Below are positions 54,011-64,000 of a DNA stretch of 64,000 nucleotides, in pieces. This DNA is from Staphylococcus americanisciuri. GTDB taxonomy: Bacteria > Bacillota > Bacilli > Staphylococcales > Staphylococcaceae. Under the pieces are notes generated by a model that was not told the origin of the DNA, made no database searches, and saw only the letters and a program-made list of their open reading frames with translations. The position numbers and the translations under genes were made by a program. The stretch's first letter is position 1; each line of letters begins with the position of its first letter. The DNA is taken from assembly GCF_024814435.1 (NCBI RefSeq), contig NZ_JANUXY010000008.1, positions 42,856 through 106,855 on the forward strand, in the 5' to 3' direction.

Positions 54011-55747
54011 ATGACACATGTAAAAACAACGCATCATGAACATGCAACAGAACCTACACCAACCACTCTTAAAAGCGGTTCAGAATTATTAGTTGATGCA
54101 TTGATTGAGGAAAATGTTGAATATATCTTTGGTTATCCTGGAGGTGCAGTCTTACCACTTTACGATACATTCTACGACGAAAAAGGGCCAAAGCATATTC
54201 TCTATCGACACGAACAAGGTGCTACACATGCGGCAGAAGGCTATGCACGTGTTAGTGGTAAACCAGGCGTTGTTGTCGTTACGAGCGGGCCAGGTGCTAC
54301 GAATGCGATTACAGGTATTGCTGATGCATATAGTGATTCCCTACCACTCGTCGTTTTCACTGGACAAGTTGCCTCTCCAGGTATCGGGAAAGATGCATTC
54401 CAGGAAGCGGATATTTTATCGATGACAACCCCTATTACAAAGCATAATTATCAAGTACGTAATGTGAGCGAAATTCCTAAAATCATCAAGGAAGCTTTCC
54501 ATGTTGCAAACTCTGGACGTAAAGGTCCCGTTGTTATCGACTTTCCAAAAGATATGGGTACCCTAACCACTGCAACACCTGATGACAGTACAGTCCACAC
54601 ACCGGGTTATCAAGTCACATCTACACCGTTAGCAGATGATATACAACAATTATGCGAAATGTTAAGAATGTCACAAAAACCATTAGTACTAGCAGGTGCA
54701 GGTATCAACTTTGCTCAAGCAAATGACTTATTAGATACTTTCGTAGCACGTCATCAAATTCCAGTAGCTACTACATTACACGGCTTAGGTGCCATACCAT
54801 ATGACAGTCCACTATTCCTAGGTATGGGCGGTATGCACGGTTCCTATGCAAGCAATATGGCGCTAACTGAATGCGACTTATTAATTAACTTAGGTTCACG
54901 CTTTGATGATCGTCTTGCCAGTAAACCAGATGCCTTTGCACCGAATGCCAAAGTAGTGCATGTCGACATTGATCCATCTGAAATCAACAAAATCATCCGT
55001 ACAGACTTAGGGATTGTTGCAGATGTTAAAGAAGTACTCGAACAATTGCTCGCATTTGACGATACGTTTGCTGAACATCAAGCATGGCTGGATGAAGTGG
55101 CGCAATATAAAGCTAAACATCCATTCTCATACCGTGATACAGATGATATCGCATTTAGTAAACCACAACGCGCGATTGAATATATCGGTAAGTTAACCAA
55201 TGGCGATGCATTTGTTGCGACAGATGTTGGACAACACCAAATGTGGGTTGCACAATTTTATCCATTTAAAACATATGGTCAGCTCATCACAAGTGGTGGT
55301 CTTGGCACAATGGGCTTTGGTATCCCAGCCGCAATTGGCGCCAAATTTGCGAAACCAAATGCGACAGTCGTTGCTTTCGTTGGTGATGGTGGGTTCCAAA
55401 TGACCAACCAAGAAATGGCATTGCTTAACGAATACAACTTAGATATCAAAATCGTACTCGTTAATAACGGCACACTCGGCATGGTAAAACAATGGCAAGA
55501 TAAGTTTTTTGACAAACGATTTTCACATTCAATCTTTAATAACCAACCAGATTTCGCCAAAATGTCAGAAGCATATGGGGTTAAAAGCTTTTTGATTGAT
55601 AATGCTAATAACTTAGAATCAACACTTGATGACGCATTCAGTTATGCGGGTCCTGCCTTGATTGATATTCGCATCTCCCCTACAGAACCTGTATTACCAA
55701 TGGTTCCAAGTGGCAAGGCAAACCACGAAATGGAGGGATTAGAATGA
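54011..55747 (+). CDS. ilvB: Acetolactate synthase, large subunit
   Basis: 578 residues. Three-domain ThDP enzyme: catalytic Glu in YRHEQGATHAAEGYAR (N-terminal), FAD-like middle domain, and the ThDP-Mg motif GDGGFQMTNQEMALLNEYNL-D...NN in the C-terminal domain. ATG 54011 follows GGAGG; an ATG-containing frame from 53996 is upstream of that site. It overlaps ilvN by ATGA. It makes acetolactate and acetohydroxybutyrate. Confidence 0.96.
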   Translation: MTHVKTTHHEHATEPTPTTLKSGSELLVDALIEENVEYIFGYPGGAVLPLYDTFYDEKGPKHILYRHEQGATHAAEGYARVSGKPGVVVVTSGPGATNAITGIADAYSDSLPLVVFTGQVASPGIGKDAFQEADILSMTTPITKHNYQVRNVSEIPKIIKEAFHVANSGRKGPVVIDFPKDMGTLTTATPDDSTVHTPGYQVTSTPLADDIQQLCEMLRMSQKPLVLAGAGINFAQANDLLDTFVARHQIPVATTLHGLGAIPYDSPLFLGMGGMHGSYASNMALTECDLLINLGSRFDDRLASKPDAFAPNAKVVHVDIDPSEINKIIRTDLGIVADVKEVLEQLLAFDDTFAEHQAWLDEVAQYKAKHPFSYRDTDDIAFSKPQRAIEYIGKLTNGDAFVATDVGQHQMWVAQFYPFKTYGQLITSGGLGTMGFGIPAAIGAKFAKPNATVVAFVGDGGFQMTNQEMALLNEYNLDIKIVLVNNGTLGMVKQWQDKFFDKRFSHSIFNNQPDFAKMSEAYGVKSFLIDNANNLESTLDDAFSYAGPALIDIRISPTEPVLPMVPSGKANHEMEGLE

Positions 55748-56217
55748 GACGCACATTTCAATTAACAGTATTTGACAAAGCAGGAACACTCAATCGTCTT
55801 ACAAGTACATTTGTCCGACGTCAGTTCAATATTGTCAATCTCACTGCCAGCCCTACTTTGGAGTCAGGTGTCACTGAGATCACTTTTGTGGCAGAAGTTC
55901 CAGATGATCAAGTTTTGCGCACAATCATTCAACAATTAAAGAAACAAGTCAATACTTTAACGGTTAAAGATATTACAGATACGAATACATTTAATCGAGA
56001 ATTATTGCTGATTAAACTTCGTAAACCTATGAACGACACATCGTTTACAGAAGTGATGACACGCTATGATACACACGTTATACGTTTAAAAGAAGACAAT
56101 GACACTTTATATTTACAAGCTGTTGGTTCACAAGAAACTTTAGACTGCTTACTTAAAGATTTATCAGTCTATGATATTCAACAAGTCTCACGTACTGGCC
56201 CTGCCGCTATCGTCTAA
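55744..56217 (+). CDS. ilvN: Acetolactate synthase, small regulatory subunit
   Basis: 157 residues: an ACT domain (RTFQLTVFDKAGTLNRLTST, GVTEITFVAE) followed by the ALS C-terminal regulatory domain (LLLIKLRKP, then SYDIQQVSRTGPAAI-like end). It gives valine feedback and activates IlvB. Begins in the ilvB stop. Confidence 0.93.
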   Translation: MRRTFQLTVFDKAGTLNRLTSTFVRRQFNIVNLTASPTLESGVTEITFVAEVPDDQVLRTIIQQLKKQVNTLTVKDITDTNTFNRELLLIKLRKPMNDTSFTEVMTRYDTHVIRLKEDNDTLYLQAVGSQETLDCLLKDLSVYDIQQVSRTGPAAIV

Positions 56218-56236
56218 TTTAAAAATAAAAATATAA

Positions 56237-57268
<1,032 letters not shown>

Positions 57269-57356
57269 ACATACAAGATGAGGTATGTGGGGACTGAACC
57301 TTTGCATTCGGTACCCTTCTACCTTACATAAATGATATTTTAAGGAGTTGTTAACA

Positions 57357-58892
57357 ATGTCTAGCCATATTCAAATTTTTGATACGACACTAAGAGATGG
57401 TGAACAGACACCAGGCGTCAGCTTTTCTTTTGATGAACGTCTTAACATTGCAACACAGTTAGAACAATGGGGTGTGGATGTCATCGAAGCTGGGTTTCCC
57501 GCTTCAAGTGAAGGGAGTTTCCAGTCTGTTCAAGCTATCGCACGCCACTTAAAACGCGCAACTGTTACAGGACTTGCACGTTGCTTAAAGGCAGATATCG
57601 ATGCGGTATACGAAGCAACAAAAGATGCTGTTTCTCCATCAATACATGTCTTTATTGCGACGAGCCCTATCCACTTAACCTCTAAGCTTAATATGACAGA
57701 AGCGCAAGTATTAGCATCAATTGATGAACATGTGCGTTACGCAAAAGAACGCTTTGAGATTGTTCAATTTTCACCTGAAGATGCCACACGTACACCATTA
57801 CCATTTCTTATACAAAGTGTCCAGACTGCCGTCGATGCGGGTGCCACAGTTATTAACATTCCAGACACAGTCGGTTATACGTTTCCTCAAGAATATGGTC
57901 AGATTTTTAGAACACTCATTGATAAAGTCAAAACACCTCACCCTATTACATATAGTGCCCATTGTCATGATGACCTTGGTTTAGCTGTTGCAAATAGCAT
58001 GGCTGCGATTGAAAATGGTGCGACACGCATTGAAGGTACGGTTAACGGGATTGGCGAGCGTGCAGGTAACACCGCTTTAGAAGAAGTTGCGCTTGGTCTT
58101 TACGTCCGACAAGATCATTATCAAATCCAAACGAACATTCAACTTGCAGCAACCAAACAAACTTCAGACCTAGTGGCTCGGTATGCAGGTCTTCGTGTAC
58201 CGCGTAATAAAGCCATTGTTGGAAAAAATGCTTTTAGTCATGAATCAGGCATTCACCAAGACGGCTTCTTAAAAAATCCTGAAACATACGAAATTATGAC
58301 ACCACAGCTCGTCGGTGTGAAAAGTACAGAGTTGCCACTCGGTAAACTATCAGGTCGTCATGCATTCCAAGATAAGTTAAAACAGCTCGGTTATGACATT
58401 GATGCTGAGACACAAAAAGTACTTTTCAAATCATTTAAAGATATGGCTGATAAGAAAAAGTATATAACCGACCGTGATATTCATGCATTAATTCAAGGAT
58501 CAGCACATGAAAAACAAGCTGCTTATCAGTTGGATTCACTACAGCTGCAGTTCGTATCAAAAGGCCTACAAAGTGCAGTCGTTGTGCTAAAAGACCAAGC
58601 AGGTAACACCTACCAAGATAGCAGTATTGGTACAGGTTCAATTATCGCTGTCTACAACGCAGTCGATCGCATTTTACAAAGTCAACCAAAACTCATCGAT
58701 TATCGTATTGATGCATTAACAGAAGGACGCGATGCACAAGCTGAAGTACATGTCACTTTGCAACGCGATGACAAACAAGTTTCAGGCGTTGGCTTTGACC
58801 ATGATATTTTATATGCATCATGTAAAGCCTATGTCGAAGCCGCATCCCAATTAGTCGATGCGCCTAAGCCAAAAGAAGGTGACACAGAATGA
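57357..58892 (+). CDS. leuA: 2-isopropylmalate synthase
   Basis: 511 residues. TIM barrel with the signature [16 protein letters not shown], the metal His pair in [33 protein letters not shown], and the C-terminal leucine feedback domain (about 390-500). ATG 57357 has AAGGAG upstream. Commits 2-ketoisovalerate to leucine. Overlaps leuB. Confidence 0.96.
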   Translation: MSSHIQIFDTTLRDGEQTPGVSFSFDERLNIATQLEQWGVDVIEAGFPASSEGSFQSVQAIARHLKRATVTGLARCLKADIDAVYEATKDAVSPSIHVFIATSPIHLTSKLNMTEAQVLASIDEHVRYAKERFEIVQFSPEDATRTPLPFLIQSVQTAVDAGATVINIPDTVGYTFPQEYGQIFRTLIDKVKTPHPITYSAHCHDDLGLAVANSMAAIENGATRIEGTVNGIGERAGNTALEEVALGLYVRQDHYQIQTNIQLAATKQTSDLVARYAGLRVPRNKAIVGKNAFSHESGIHQDGFLKNPETYEIMTPQLVGVKSTELPLGKLSGRHAFQDKLKQLGYDIDAETQKVLFKSFKDMADKKKYITDRDIHALIQGSAHEKQAAYQLDSLQLQFVSKGLQSAVVVLKDQAGNTYQDSSIGTGSIIAVYNAVDRILQSQPKLIDYRIDALTEGRDAQAEVHVTLQRDDKQVSGVGFDHDILYASCKAYVEAASQLVDAPKPKEGDTE

Positions 58893-59938
58893 CATTTCAT
58901 ATTGTGACGTTATCAGGTGATGGCATTGGGCCTGAGATTATGTCAGGCACACTAGATGTACTTGCTAAACTATCAGAAAAGTACAACTTTAAATATGATA
59001 TCACAGACCATCTTATGGGTGGCTGTGCCATCGATGCGACAGGTTCTCCCCTCCCAGAAACGACTTTGACAGCGTGTCAACAAGCGGATGCAGTGTTATT
59101 AGCAGCGATTGGTGGACCAAAATGGCAAGACCCAAATAATCGCCCAGAGCATGGCTTGCTAAAGTTGCGTAAATCTCTCGGCTTGTTTGCGAATATACGA
59201 CCAACACGTGTCAGCGAACATACTGTGAATTTGTCGCCTTTAAAAGCGGAGATTGTCGCACAAACGGACTTAGTCATTGTACGTGAACTAACGAGTGGTA
59301 TTTACTTTGGTACACCAAGTCATTGGGACGCAGATAAAGCGATTGATACATTAACGTATACTGCGCATGAAATTGAACGCCTTGCACATGAAGCTTTTAA
59401 ATTGGCACAACAACGACGCAAAAAATTGACATCCGTTGATAAAGAAAACGTCTTATCTTCAAGTAAGCTATGGCGTCAAACAATTAATCGTATCGCTGAA
59501 CAGTATCCGGACGTGGCTGTCGAACATTTACTCGTAGACGCTTGCAGCATGCACTTACTGAAGCGTCCAACTGACTTTGATGTCATCGTAACTGAAAATC
59601 TATTCGGTGATATCTTAAGTGACGAAGCATCCATGCTCCCTGGTTCGCTCGGTTTATCACCATCTGCTAGCTTTAGCGAATCCGGTCCGGCACTTTATGA
59701 ACCGATTCATGGCTCTGCACCAGACATTGCAGGTCAAAACAAAGCCAATCCATTCGGCATGTTGTTATCACTAGCAATGTGTCTACGCAATTCCGCACAA
59801 CGTGATGATATGGCAACATGGATAGAAAATGCAGTGGATTCACTAATTGCACAACAAATTACAACGCCTGACTTAGGAGGTCATGCAACAACAACAGAGA
59901 TTTTCGAAGCACTTCAATCTCGTATTAAGGAGGTCTAG
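58889..59938 (+). CDS. leuB: 3-isopropylmalate dehydrogenase
   Basis: 349 residues. [10 protein letters not shown] at the start, [13 protein letters not shown] substrate Arg, and the nucleotide/metal signature [20 protein letters not shown] with [15 protein letters not shown]. Decarboxylating dehydrogenase of leucine synthesis. ATGA overlap with leuA. Confidence 0.96.
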   Translation: MTFHIVTLSGDGIGPEIMSGTLDVLAKLSEKYNFKYDITDHLMGGCAIDATGSPLPETTLTACQQADAVLLAAIGGPKWQDPNNRPEHGLLKLRKSLGLFANIRPTRVSEHTVNLSPLKAEIVAQTDLVIVRELTSGIYFGTPSHWDADKAIDTLTYTAHEIERLAHEAFKLAQQRRKKLTSVDKENVLSSSKLWRQTINRIAEQYPDVAVEHLLVDACSMHLLKRPTDFDVIVTENLFGDILSDEASMLPGSLGLSPSASFSESGPALYEPIHGSAPDIAGQNKANPFGMLLSLAMCLRNSAQRDDMATWIENAVDSLIAQQITTPDLGGHATTTEIFEALQSRIKEV

Positions 59939-59940
59939 AC

Positions 59941-61314
59941 ATGGGACGCACACTATTCGATAAAATTTGGGATAATCATGTCATTACAGGGCAGCCAGGA
60001 GAACCACAATTGTTATACATTGACTTACATTTGATTCACGAAGTCACCTCTCCTCAAGCGTTTGAGGGATTACGACTCCAAAATCGTACGTTACGAAGAC
60101 CTGACTTAACGTTTGGGACACTTGATCATAACGTTCCAACTATCGATATCTTCAATATTAAAGATGAAATTGCAAACAAACAGATTCAAGCATTGCAGAA
60201 AAACTGCGCAGAATTTAATGTAAAACTCTTTGATATGGGCTCAGATGAACAAGGTATTGTCCACATGGTTGGCCCCGAAACAGGCCTCACACAGCCAGGC
60301 AAAACAATTGTTTGTGGTGATTCACATACAGCTACACACGGTGCTTTTGGTGCAATAGCTTTTGGTATCGGTACAAGTGAAGTTGAACATGTTTTTGCCA
60401 CACAAACACTTTGGCAAACGAAGCCAAAAAATTTAAAAATCGAGGTGAACGGTACACTTCCAGCAGGTGTCTATGCGAAAGATATTATTTTATATCTTAT
60501 CAATCAACATGGTGTGAACTTTGGGACAGGTTATGCGCTTGAATTTACAGGTGAAACAATTGCACAGCTATCTATGGAGGCGCGTATGACCATTTGTAAT
60601 ATGGCGATTGAAGCAGGTGCGAAATATGGTGTCATGCGTCCAGACGAAACAACTTTTGACTATATGGAAGGCAGACCCTACGCTGGCAATATCACCGAAC
60701 AAAAAGCAGCATGGCAAGCGTTATATAGTGATGACGATGCTGTTTTTGATAAAGTCATCACACTGGATGTCACAGAACTAGAACCACAAGTCACATGGGG
60801 TACAAGTCCAGAAATGGGTGTGAACTTCTCAACACCATTTCCATCGATTAAAAATACCAACGATGCACGTGCATATGATTATATGGGCTTGCAACCCGGT
60901 CAAACTGCAGCAGACATCCCACTCGGCTATGTCTTCTTAGGCTCATGTACAAATGCACGTCTGTCGGATCTAATTGAAGCAAGTAAGTTTGTTAAAGGAC
61001 AACATGTTTACGATTCGATTACCGCAATTGTTGTACCTGGCTCAAGACAAGTCAAGCAACAAGCTGAAGCACTCGGATTAGACAAAATCTTTAAGGACGC
61101 TGGCTTTGAATGGCGTGAACCTGGATGTAGTATGTGTCTAGGTATGAATCCTGACCAAGTCCCTGCTGGTGTCCACTGTGCCTCTACCAGCAACCGTAAC
61201 TTTGAAGGACGCCAAGGTAAAGGGGCACGTACACATCTTGTATCCCCTGCTATGGCTGCAGCAGCGGCAATTCATGGGCGTTTTGTAGATGTTAGAAAGG
61301 TGGTTCACACATAA
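59941..61314 (+). CDS. leuC: 3-isopropylmalate dehydratase, large subunit
   Basis: 457 residues, aconitase family. Fe-S ligands: [14 protein letters not shown] and the [15 protein letters not shown] pair; [19 protein letters not shown]. It isomerises 2- to 3-isopropylmalate with LeuD. AAGGAGG upstream; leuD starts in its stop codon region. Confidence 0.96.
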   Translation: MGRTLFDKIWDNHVITGQPGEPQLLYIDLHLIHEVTSPQAFEGLRLQNRTLRRPDLTFGTLDHNVPTIDIFNIKDEIANKQIQALQKNCAEFNVKLFDMGSDEQGIVHMVGPETGLTQPGKTIVCGDSHTATHGAFGAIAFGIGTSEVEHVFATQTLWQTKPKNLKIEVNGTLPAGVYAKDIILYLINQHGVNFGTGYALEFTGETIAQLSMEARMTICNMAIEAGAKYGVMRPDETTFDYMEGRPYAGNITEQKAAWQALYSDDDAVFDKVITLDVTELEPQVTWGTSPEMGVNFSTPFPSIKNTNDARAYDYMGLQPGQTAADIPLGYVFLGSCTNARLSDLIEASKFVKGQHVYDSITAIVVPGSRQVKQQAEALGLDKIFKDAGFEWREPGCSMCLGMNPDQVPAGVHCASTSNRNFEGRQGKGARTHLVSPAMAAAAAIHGRFVDVRKVVHT

Positions 61315-61883
61315 TGGAAATCAAACCAATTACTGAGTATACAGGAAAAGTGGTTGCACTCTTTCACAACAACATTGACACCGATCAAATCATTCCTAAG
61401 GTTCATCTGAAACGCATTTCCAAACTAGGCTTTGGTCCTTTTCTATTTGACGAATGGCGCTACTTGGAAGACGGTTCTAACAACCCTAACTTTGAGCTAA
61501 ATCAACCTGAAGCACAAGGTGCCTCTATTTTGATTACAGGTGAAAACTTTGGCTGTGGTTCGAGCCGAGAACACGCAGCATGGGCATTGAAAGATTACGG
61601 CTTTCAAGTCATTATTGCCGGTAGTTATAGCGATATTTTTTACATGAACTGTACGAAAAATGCGTTACTGCCTATCGTATTGGACAAAGCAACACGTGAA
61701 CGCTTAGCGCAAGAATCAGAGCTTACTATTAACCTGCCTGAACAACAAATTAAAACTGCACATGAGACATTCAGCTTCGATATTGATGAAACATGGAAAC
61801 ATAAACTCGTCAATGGCTTGGATGACATTGCGATTACTTTACAATATGCGTCAGAAATCACCGCATATGAACAACAACACTAA
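61314..61883 (+). CDS. leuD: 3-isopropylmalate dehydratase, small subunit
   Basis: 189 residues. Swivel domain with [17 protein letters not shown] and [17 protein letters not shown]. Partner of LeuC. Overlaps leuC by one base. Confidence 0.95.
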   Translation: MEIKPITEYTGKVVALFHNNIDTDQIIPKVHLKRISKLGFGPFLFDEWRYLEDGSNNPNFELNQPEAQGASILITGENFGCGSSREHAAWALKDYGFQVIIAGSYSDIFYMNCTKNALLPIVLDKATRERLAQESELTINLPEQQIKTAHETFSFDIDETWKHKLVNGLDDIAITLQYASEITAYEQQH

Positions 61884-61895
61884 GGAGTGAAATAT

Positions 61896-63164
61896 ATGAC
61901 TGTACAAACACAAACCGTCACTGCTAAAGATGTCGATGAGGCATTTTTACGCATACAACAAACTGTCAAACAAACACCATTAGAAAAAGATCATTACTTA
62001 TCAATGAAATATGACTGCAATGTCTATTTAAAACGTGAAGATTTACAATGGGTACGTTCTTTCAAATTAAGAGGCGCTTATAACGCCATTTCTGTCCTAC
62101 CATATGCACAACAAGTAAAAGGTATTACATGTGCAAGTGCGGGTAACCATGCACAAGGCGTTGCATTTACTGCACGTCAACTGGACTTGCATGCAGTTAT
62201 CTTTATGCCAGTTACAACACCAAGTCAAAAAGTAAACCAAGTCCGATTTTTTGGTGATAGCAACGTCGAAATCCAACTGATTGGTGATACTTTTGACGAT
62301 TGCTTAAAAGAAGCATTGGCATACACAGAAACACATAATATGACGTTTATCGATCCATTTAACAACGTTCATACAATTGCGGGACAAGGCACACTTGCGA
62401 AAGAAATATTACAAACAGCCGCAGAAGAAAATATTTCATTTGATTATTTATTTGGTGCGATTGGCGGTGGCGGTTTGATGTCTGGTGTTGCTACCTACTT
62501 TGCTGCCAATAGTCCTCAAACACAACTTGTTGGAGTCGAACCATTAGGCGCAAGTAGCATGCACGCAGCAGTACAACAGCAACAAGTCGTAACATTGCCC
62601 AATATCGACAAATTTGTAGATGGTGCTTCCGTCGCACGTGTCGGTGAGATTACTTTCGATATTTGTAACCGTCTTTTACATGATTATGTTCAAATTGATG
62701 AGGGCGCGGTATGTTCAACCATTCTAGATATGTATTCAAAACAAGCTATCGTCGCAGAACCTGCCGGGGCGTTAAGTATTAGTGCGCTCGAGCAGTATCG
62801 TGAACAAATTAAAGGTAAAAATGTCGTCTGTATCATCAGTGGTGGAAACAATGATATCAACCGAATGAAAGAAATTGAAGAACGTTCATTACTTTATGAA
62901 GAAATGAAACACTACTTCATCTTAAACTTTCCTCAACGACCAGGGGCATTACGTCAGTTTGTTAATGATGTACTAGGACCAAATGATGACATTACAAAAT
63001 TTGAATACTTGAAAAAAGCTTCTCAAAATACCGGAACTGTCATCATCGGTATTCAACTACAAAAACATCAAGATTTAAAACAACTGATTGCTAACGTAAA
63101 CACATTCGATCCTAAAAACATCTATATCAACGAAAATAAAATGCTGTATTCACTTTTGATTTAA
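61896..63164 (+). CDS. ilvA: Threonine dehydratase (biosynthetic)
   Basis: 422 residues. PLP Lys in [11 protein letters not shown], Ser-Ala-Gly-Asn-His substrate loop [12 protein letters not shown], glycine loop [13 protein letters not shown], and a C-terminal ACT-like domain (about 335-420, [17 protein letters not shown]). Makes 2-ketobutyrate for isoleucine. ATG 61896 has AAGGAG 8 bases upstream. Last gene of the operon. Confidence 0.96.
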   Translation: MTVQTQTVTAKDVDEAFLRIQQTVKQTPLEKDHYLSMKYDCNVYLKREDLQWVRSFKLRGAYNAISVLPYAQQVKGITCASAGNHAQGVAFTARQLDLHAVIFMPVTTPSQKVNQVRFFGDSNVEIQLIGDTFDDCLKEALAYTETHNMTFIDPFNNVHTIAGQGTLAKEILQTAAEENISFDYLFGAIGGGGLMSGVATYFAANSPQTQLVGVEPLGASSMHAAVQQQQVVTLPNIDKFVDGASVARVGEITFDICNRLLHDYVQIDEGAVCSTILDMYSKQAIVAEPAGALSISALEQYREQIKGKNVVCIISGGNNDINRMKEIEERSLLYEEMKHYFILNFPQRPGALRQFVNDVLGPNDDITKFEYLKKASQNTGTVIIGIQLQKHQDLKQLIANVNTFDPKNIYINENKMLYSLLI

Positions 63165-63170
63165 GATAGA

Positions 63171-63214
63171 AGAGACTGGCAATATATAGTCACCCTACAT
63201 ACTGCCAGTCTTTT
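63171..63214 (+). terminator. Terminator of the ilv-leu operon
   Basis: AAGAGACTGGCA pairs with TGCCAGTCTTTT and ends in T-run. Confidence 0.85.
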
Positions 63215-63228
63215 ATAATGCTCATGTT

Positions 63229-63707
63229 TCAATCGAGCAATGTCACATTCTCTTTCCCCCAATAAGCAGTGATGTCGGTAATATCTCCCTCTTCATTGAA
63301 AGCCATCGTTTCAATAATATCTATCGTAATATGATGATCACCTACCTGCGCATAGAGCTTAAACGCCATCGCTGCTTTATGATTATGTCCGGTACTAATA
63401 GGCGCAATCAACTCAGCTTTTTGTGGTAAAAACAAGACATCCCCTTTTTCATGAAATCCTTCATATGTAACTGCCGCCCCTTTAAATAAGGTTGCATCAT
63501 ATGGATCTTCTATAACAATATCTTTCGCATAATAAAGCGCTGTTGGAATCGCTGTAACCTTGTTAATCATATCAATATGATTTTGCATACAACACGCATA
63601 TACGTTTCAGTGATATCGTCACTGGCATCTTGTTCATAATTCTGAGGCTGTGTATCACATAATAAATCATCTATCAGTTGTTTCCACGTATGAACATCAC
63701 TTACCAT
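63229..63707 (-). pseudogene. NTF2-like (SnoaL/steroid isomerase-like) protein, probably frameshifted
   Basis: From ATG 63707 (GGAAGGGGGATTCC upstream) the first frame reads MVSDVHTWKQLIDDLLCDTQ and so on to SDDITETYMRVVCKIILI and stops at 63567. The next frame starts at ATG 63588 and gives 119 residues: MINKVTAIPTALYYAKDIVI, then EDPYD and a closing ITAYWG. Joined by a one-base shift near 63585 they make an NTF2-like protein of about 158 residues (ETYMR...NKVTAIPTALYYAKDIVIEDP is the usual start of such folds). Either a frameshifted gene or two overlapping ORFs. Function unknown. Confidence 0.6.
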
Positions 63708-63769
63708 TGGAATCCCCCTTCCTCTGTTGTTAAGGCTATTAATAATGTATCGTATTAGACACAAATGCA

Positions 63770-63801
63770 TAAAAAAAAAGAGAAGTCGAAATGACCTCTC
63801 C
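63770..63801 (-). terminator. rRNA operon terminator
   Basis: On the minus strand GAGAGGTC ATTTC GACTTCTC then TTTTTTTTT, directly after the 5S gene. Confidence 0.88.
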
Positions 63802-63811
63802 CATTAAATTA

Positions 63812-63925
63812 CCTGGCACCGTCCTACTCTTGCGGAACGTAAGTCCGACTACCATCGGCGCTAAAGAGCTTAGCTTCTGTGTTCGGCATGGGAACAGGTG
63901 TGACCTCTTTGCCATAGGCACCAGA
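63812..63925 (-). rRNA. rrf: 5S ribosomal RNA
   Basis: The minus strand reads TCTGGTGCCTATGGCAAAGA at its 5' end, then GGTCACACCTGTTCCCATGC and CGAACACAGAAG, and closes with GGACGGTGCCAGG, which pairs with the 5' end. It is about 114 nt, the normal length. The operon comes in from the right edge, so 23S and 16S lie outside; 63926-64000 is 23S-5S spacer. Confidence 0.97.
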
Positions 63926-64000
63926 TAAAGTTGAATGTTATACATTCAAAACTAGATAGTAAGTATTCATGTTACACAAACAAAACCTTGTGAAAAAATT

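Overview
This 64 kb window is from a Staphylococcus chromosome (low GC). It carries a complete agr quorum-sensing locus with a delta-haemolysin gene, mroQ, sdrH, a pmt-type peptide exporter, the tsaE-tsaB-rimI-tsaD cluster and the full ilv-leu operon, ending at a 5S rRNA gene. The AgrD signal core (Arg-Thr-Cys-Thr-Gly-Phe-Phe), the 25-residue delta-haemolysin and the gene neighbours do not match S. aureus or S. epidermidis. I infer a species on the S. hyicus / S. intermedius side of the genus, but the exact species cannot be fixed from the sequence alone.

Layout. 1-1.1 kb: 3' end of an MFS transporter run into by an IS30-family remnant. 1.1-7.5 kb: a Nudix gene and a decayed class I lantibiotic locus. 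A leader-like peptide, a possible scrap of the cyclase gene and a shattered leader-peptidase gene sit beside an apparently intact two-component system and an intact LanFEG-type immunity ABC transporter. 7.5-8.5 kb: two related membrane-protein genes, one cut short by a dispersed repeat. 8.7-13 kb: lactonase, small conserved proteins, a 1-kb stretch of decayed coding sequence, and a DUF4097/DUF1700 pair. 13.2-16.9 kb: gluconate operon gntRKP with its operator and a cre site. 17.2-21.4 kb: pmt-like exporter operon with an extra permease. 21.5-24.9 kb: aminotransferase, ogt, and a glycosyltransferase whose 3' end is duplicated 3 kb downstream. 25-29.4 kb: accessory module between the two copies (ATP-grasp ligase plus MFS exporter), then a second MFS gene with a DUF2087 gene.

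29.8-39.7 kb: groES-groEL (CIRCE and CtsR operators), mroQ, adhP (Rex box), sdrH, a nitrilase, RNAIII/hld and agrBDCA with AgrA direct repeats at both divergent promoters. MroQ, SdrH, Agr and the Pmt exporter probably form one functional neighbourhood for peptide signalling and cytolytic peptide export. 39.7-45 kb: sucrose genes scrRBK and thiosulfate uptake/TusA-like genes. 45.8-48.6 kb: divergent rex and a YdiF-type ABC-F gene. 48.6-49.2 kb: an intergenic DnaA-box cluster. 49.3-51.8 kb: t6A synthesis cluster. 51.9-63.2 kb: branched-chain amino acid operon ilvDBNC-leuABCD-ilvA, with a CodY box, promoter, leader peptide and attenuator. 63.2-64 kb: a probably frameshifted NTF2-like gene and the end of an rRNA operon.
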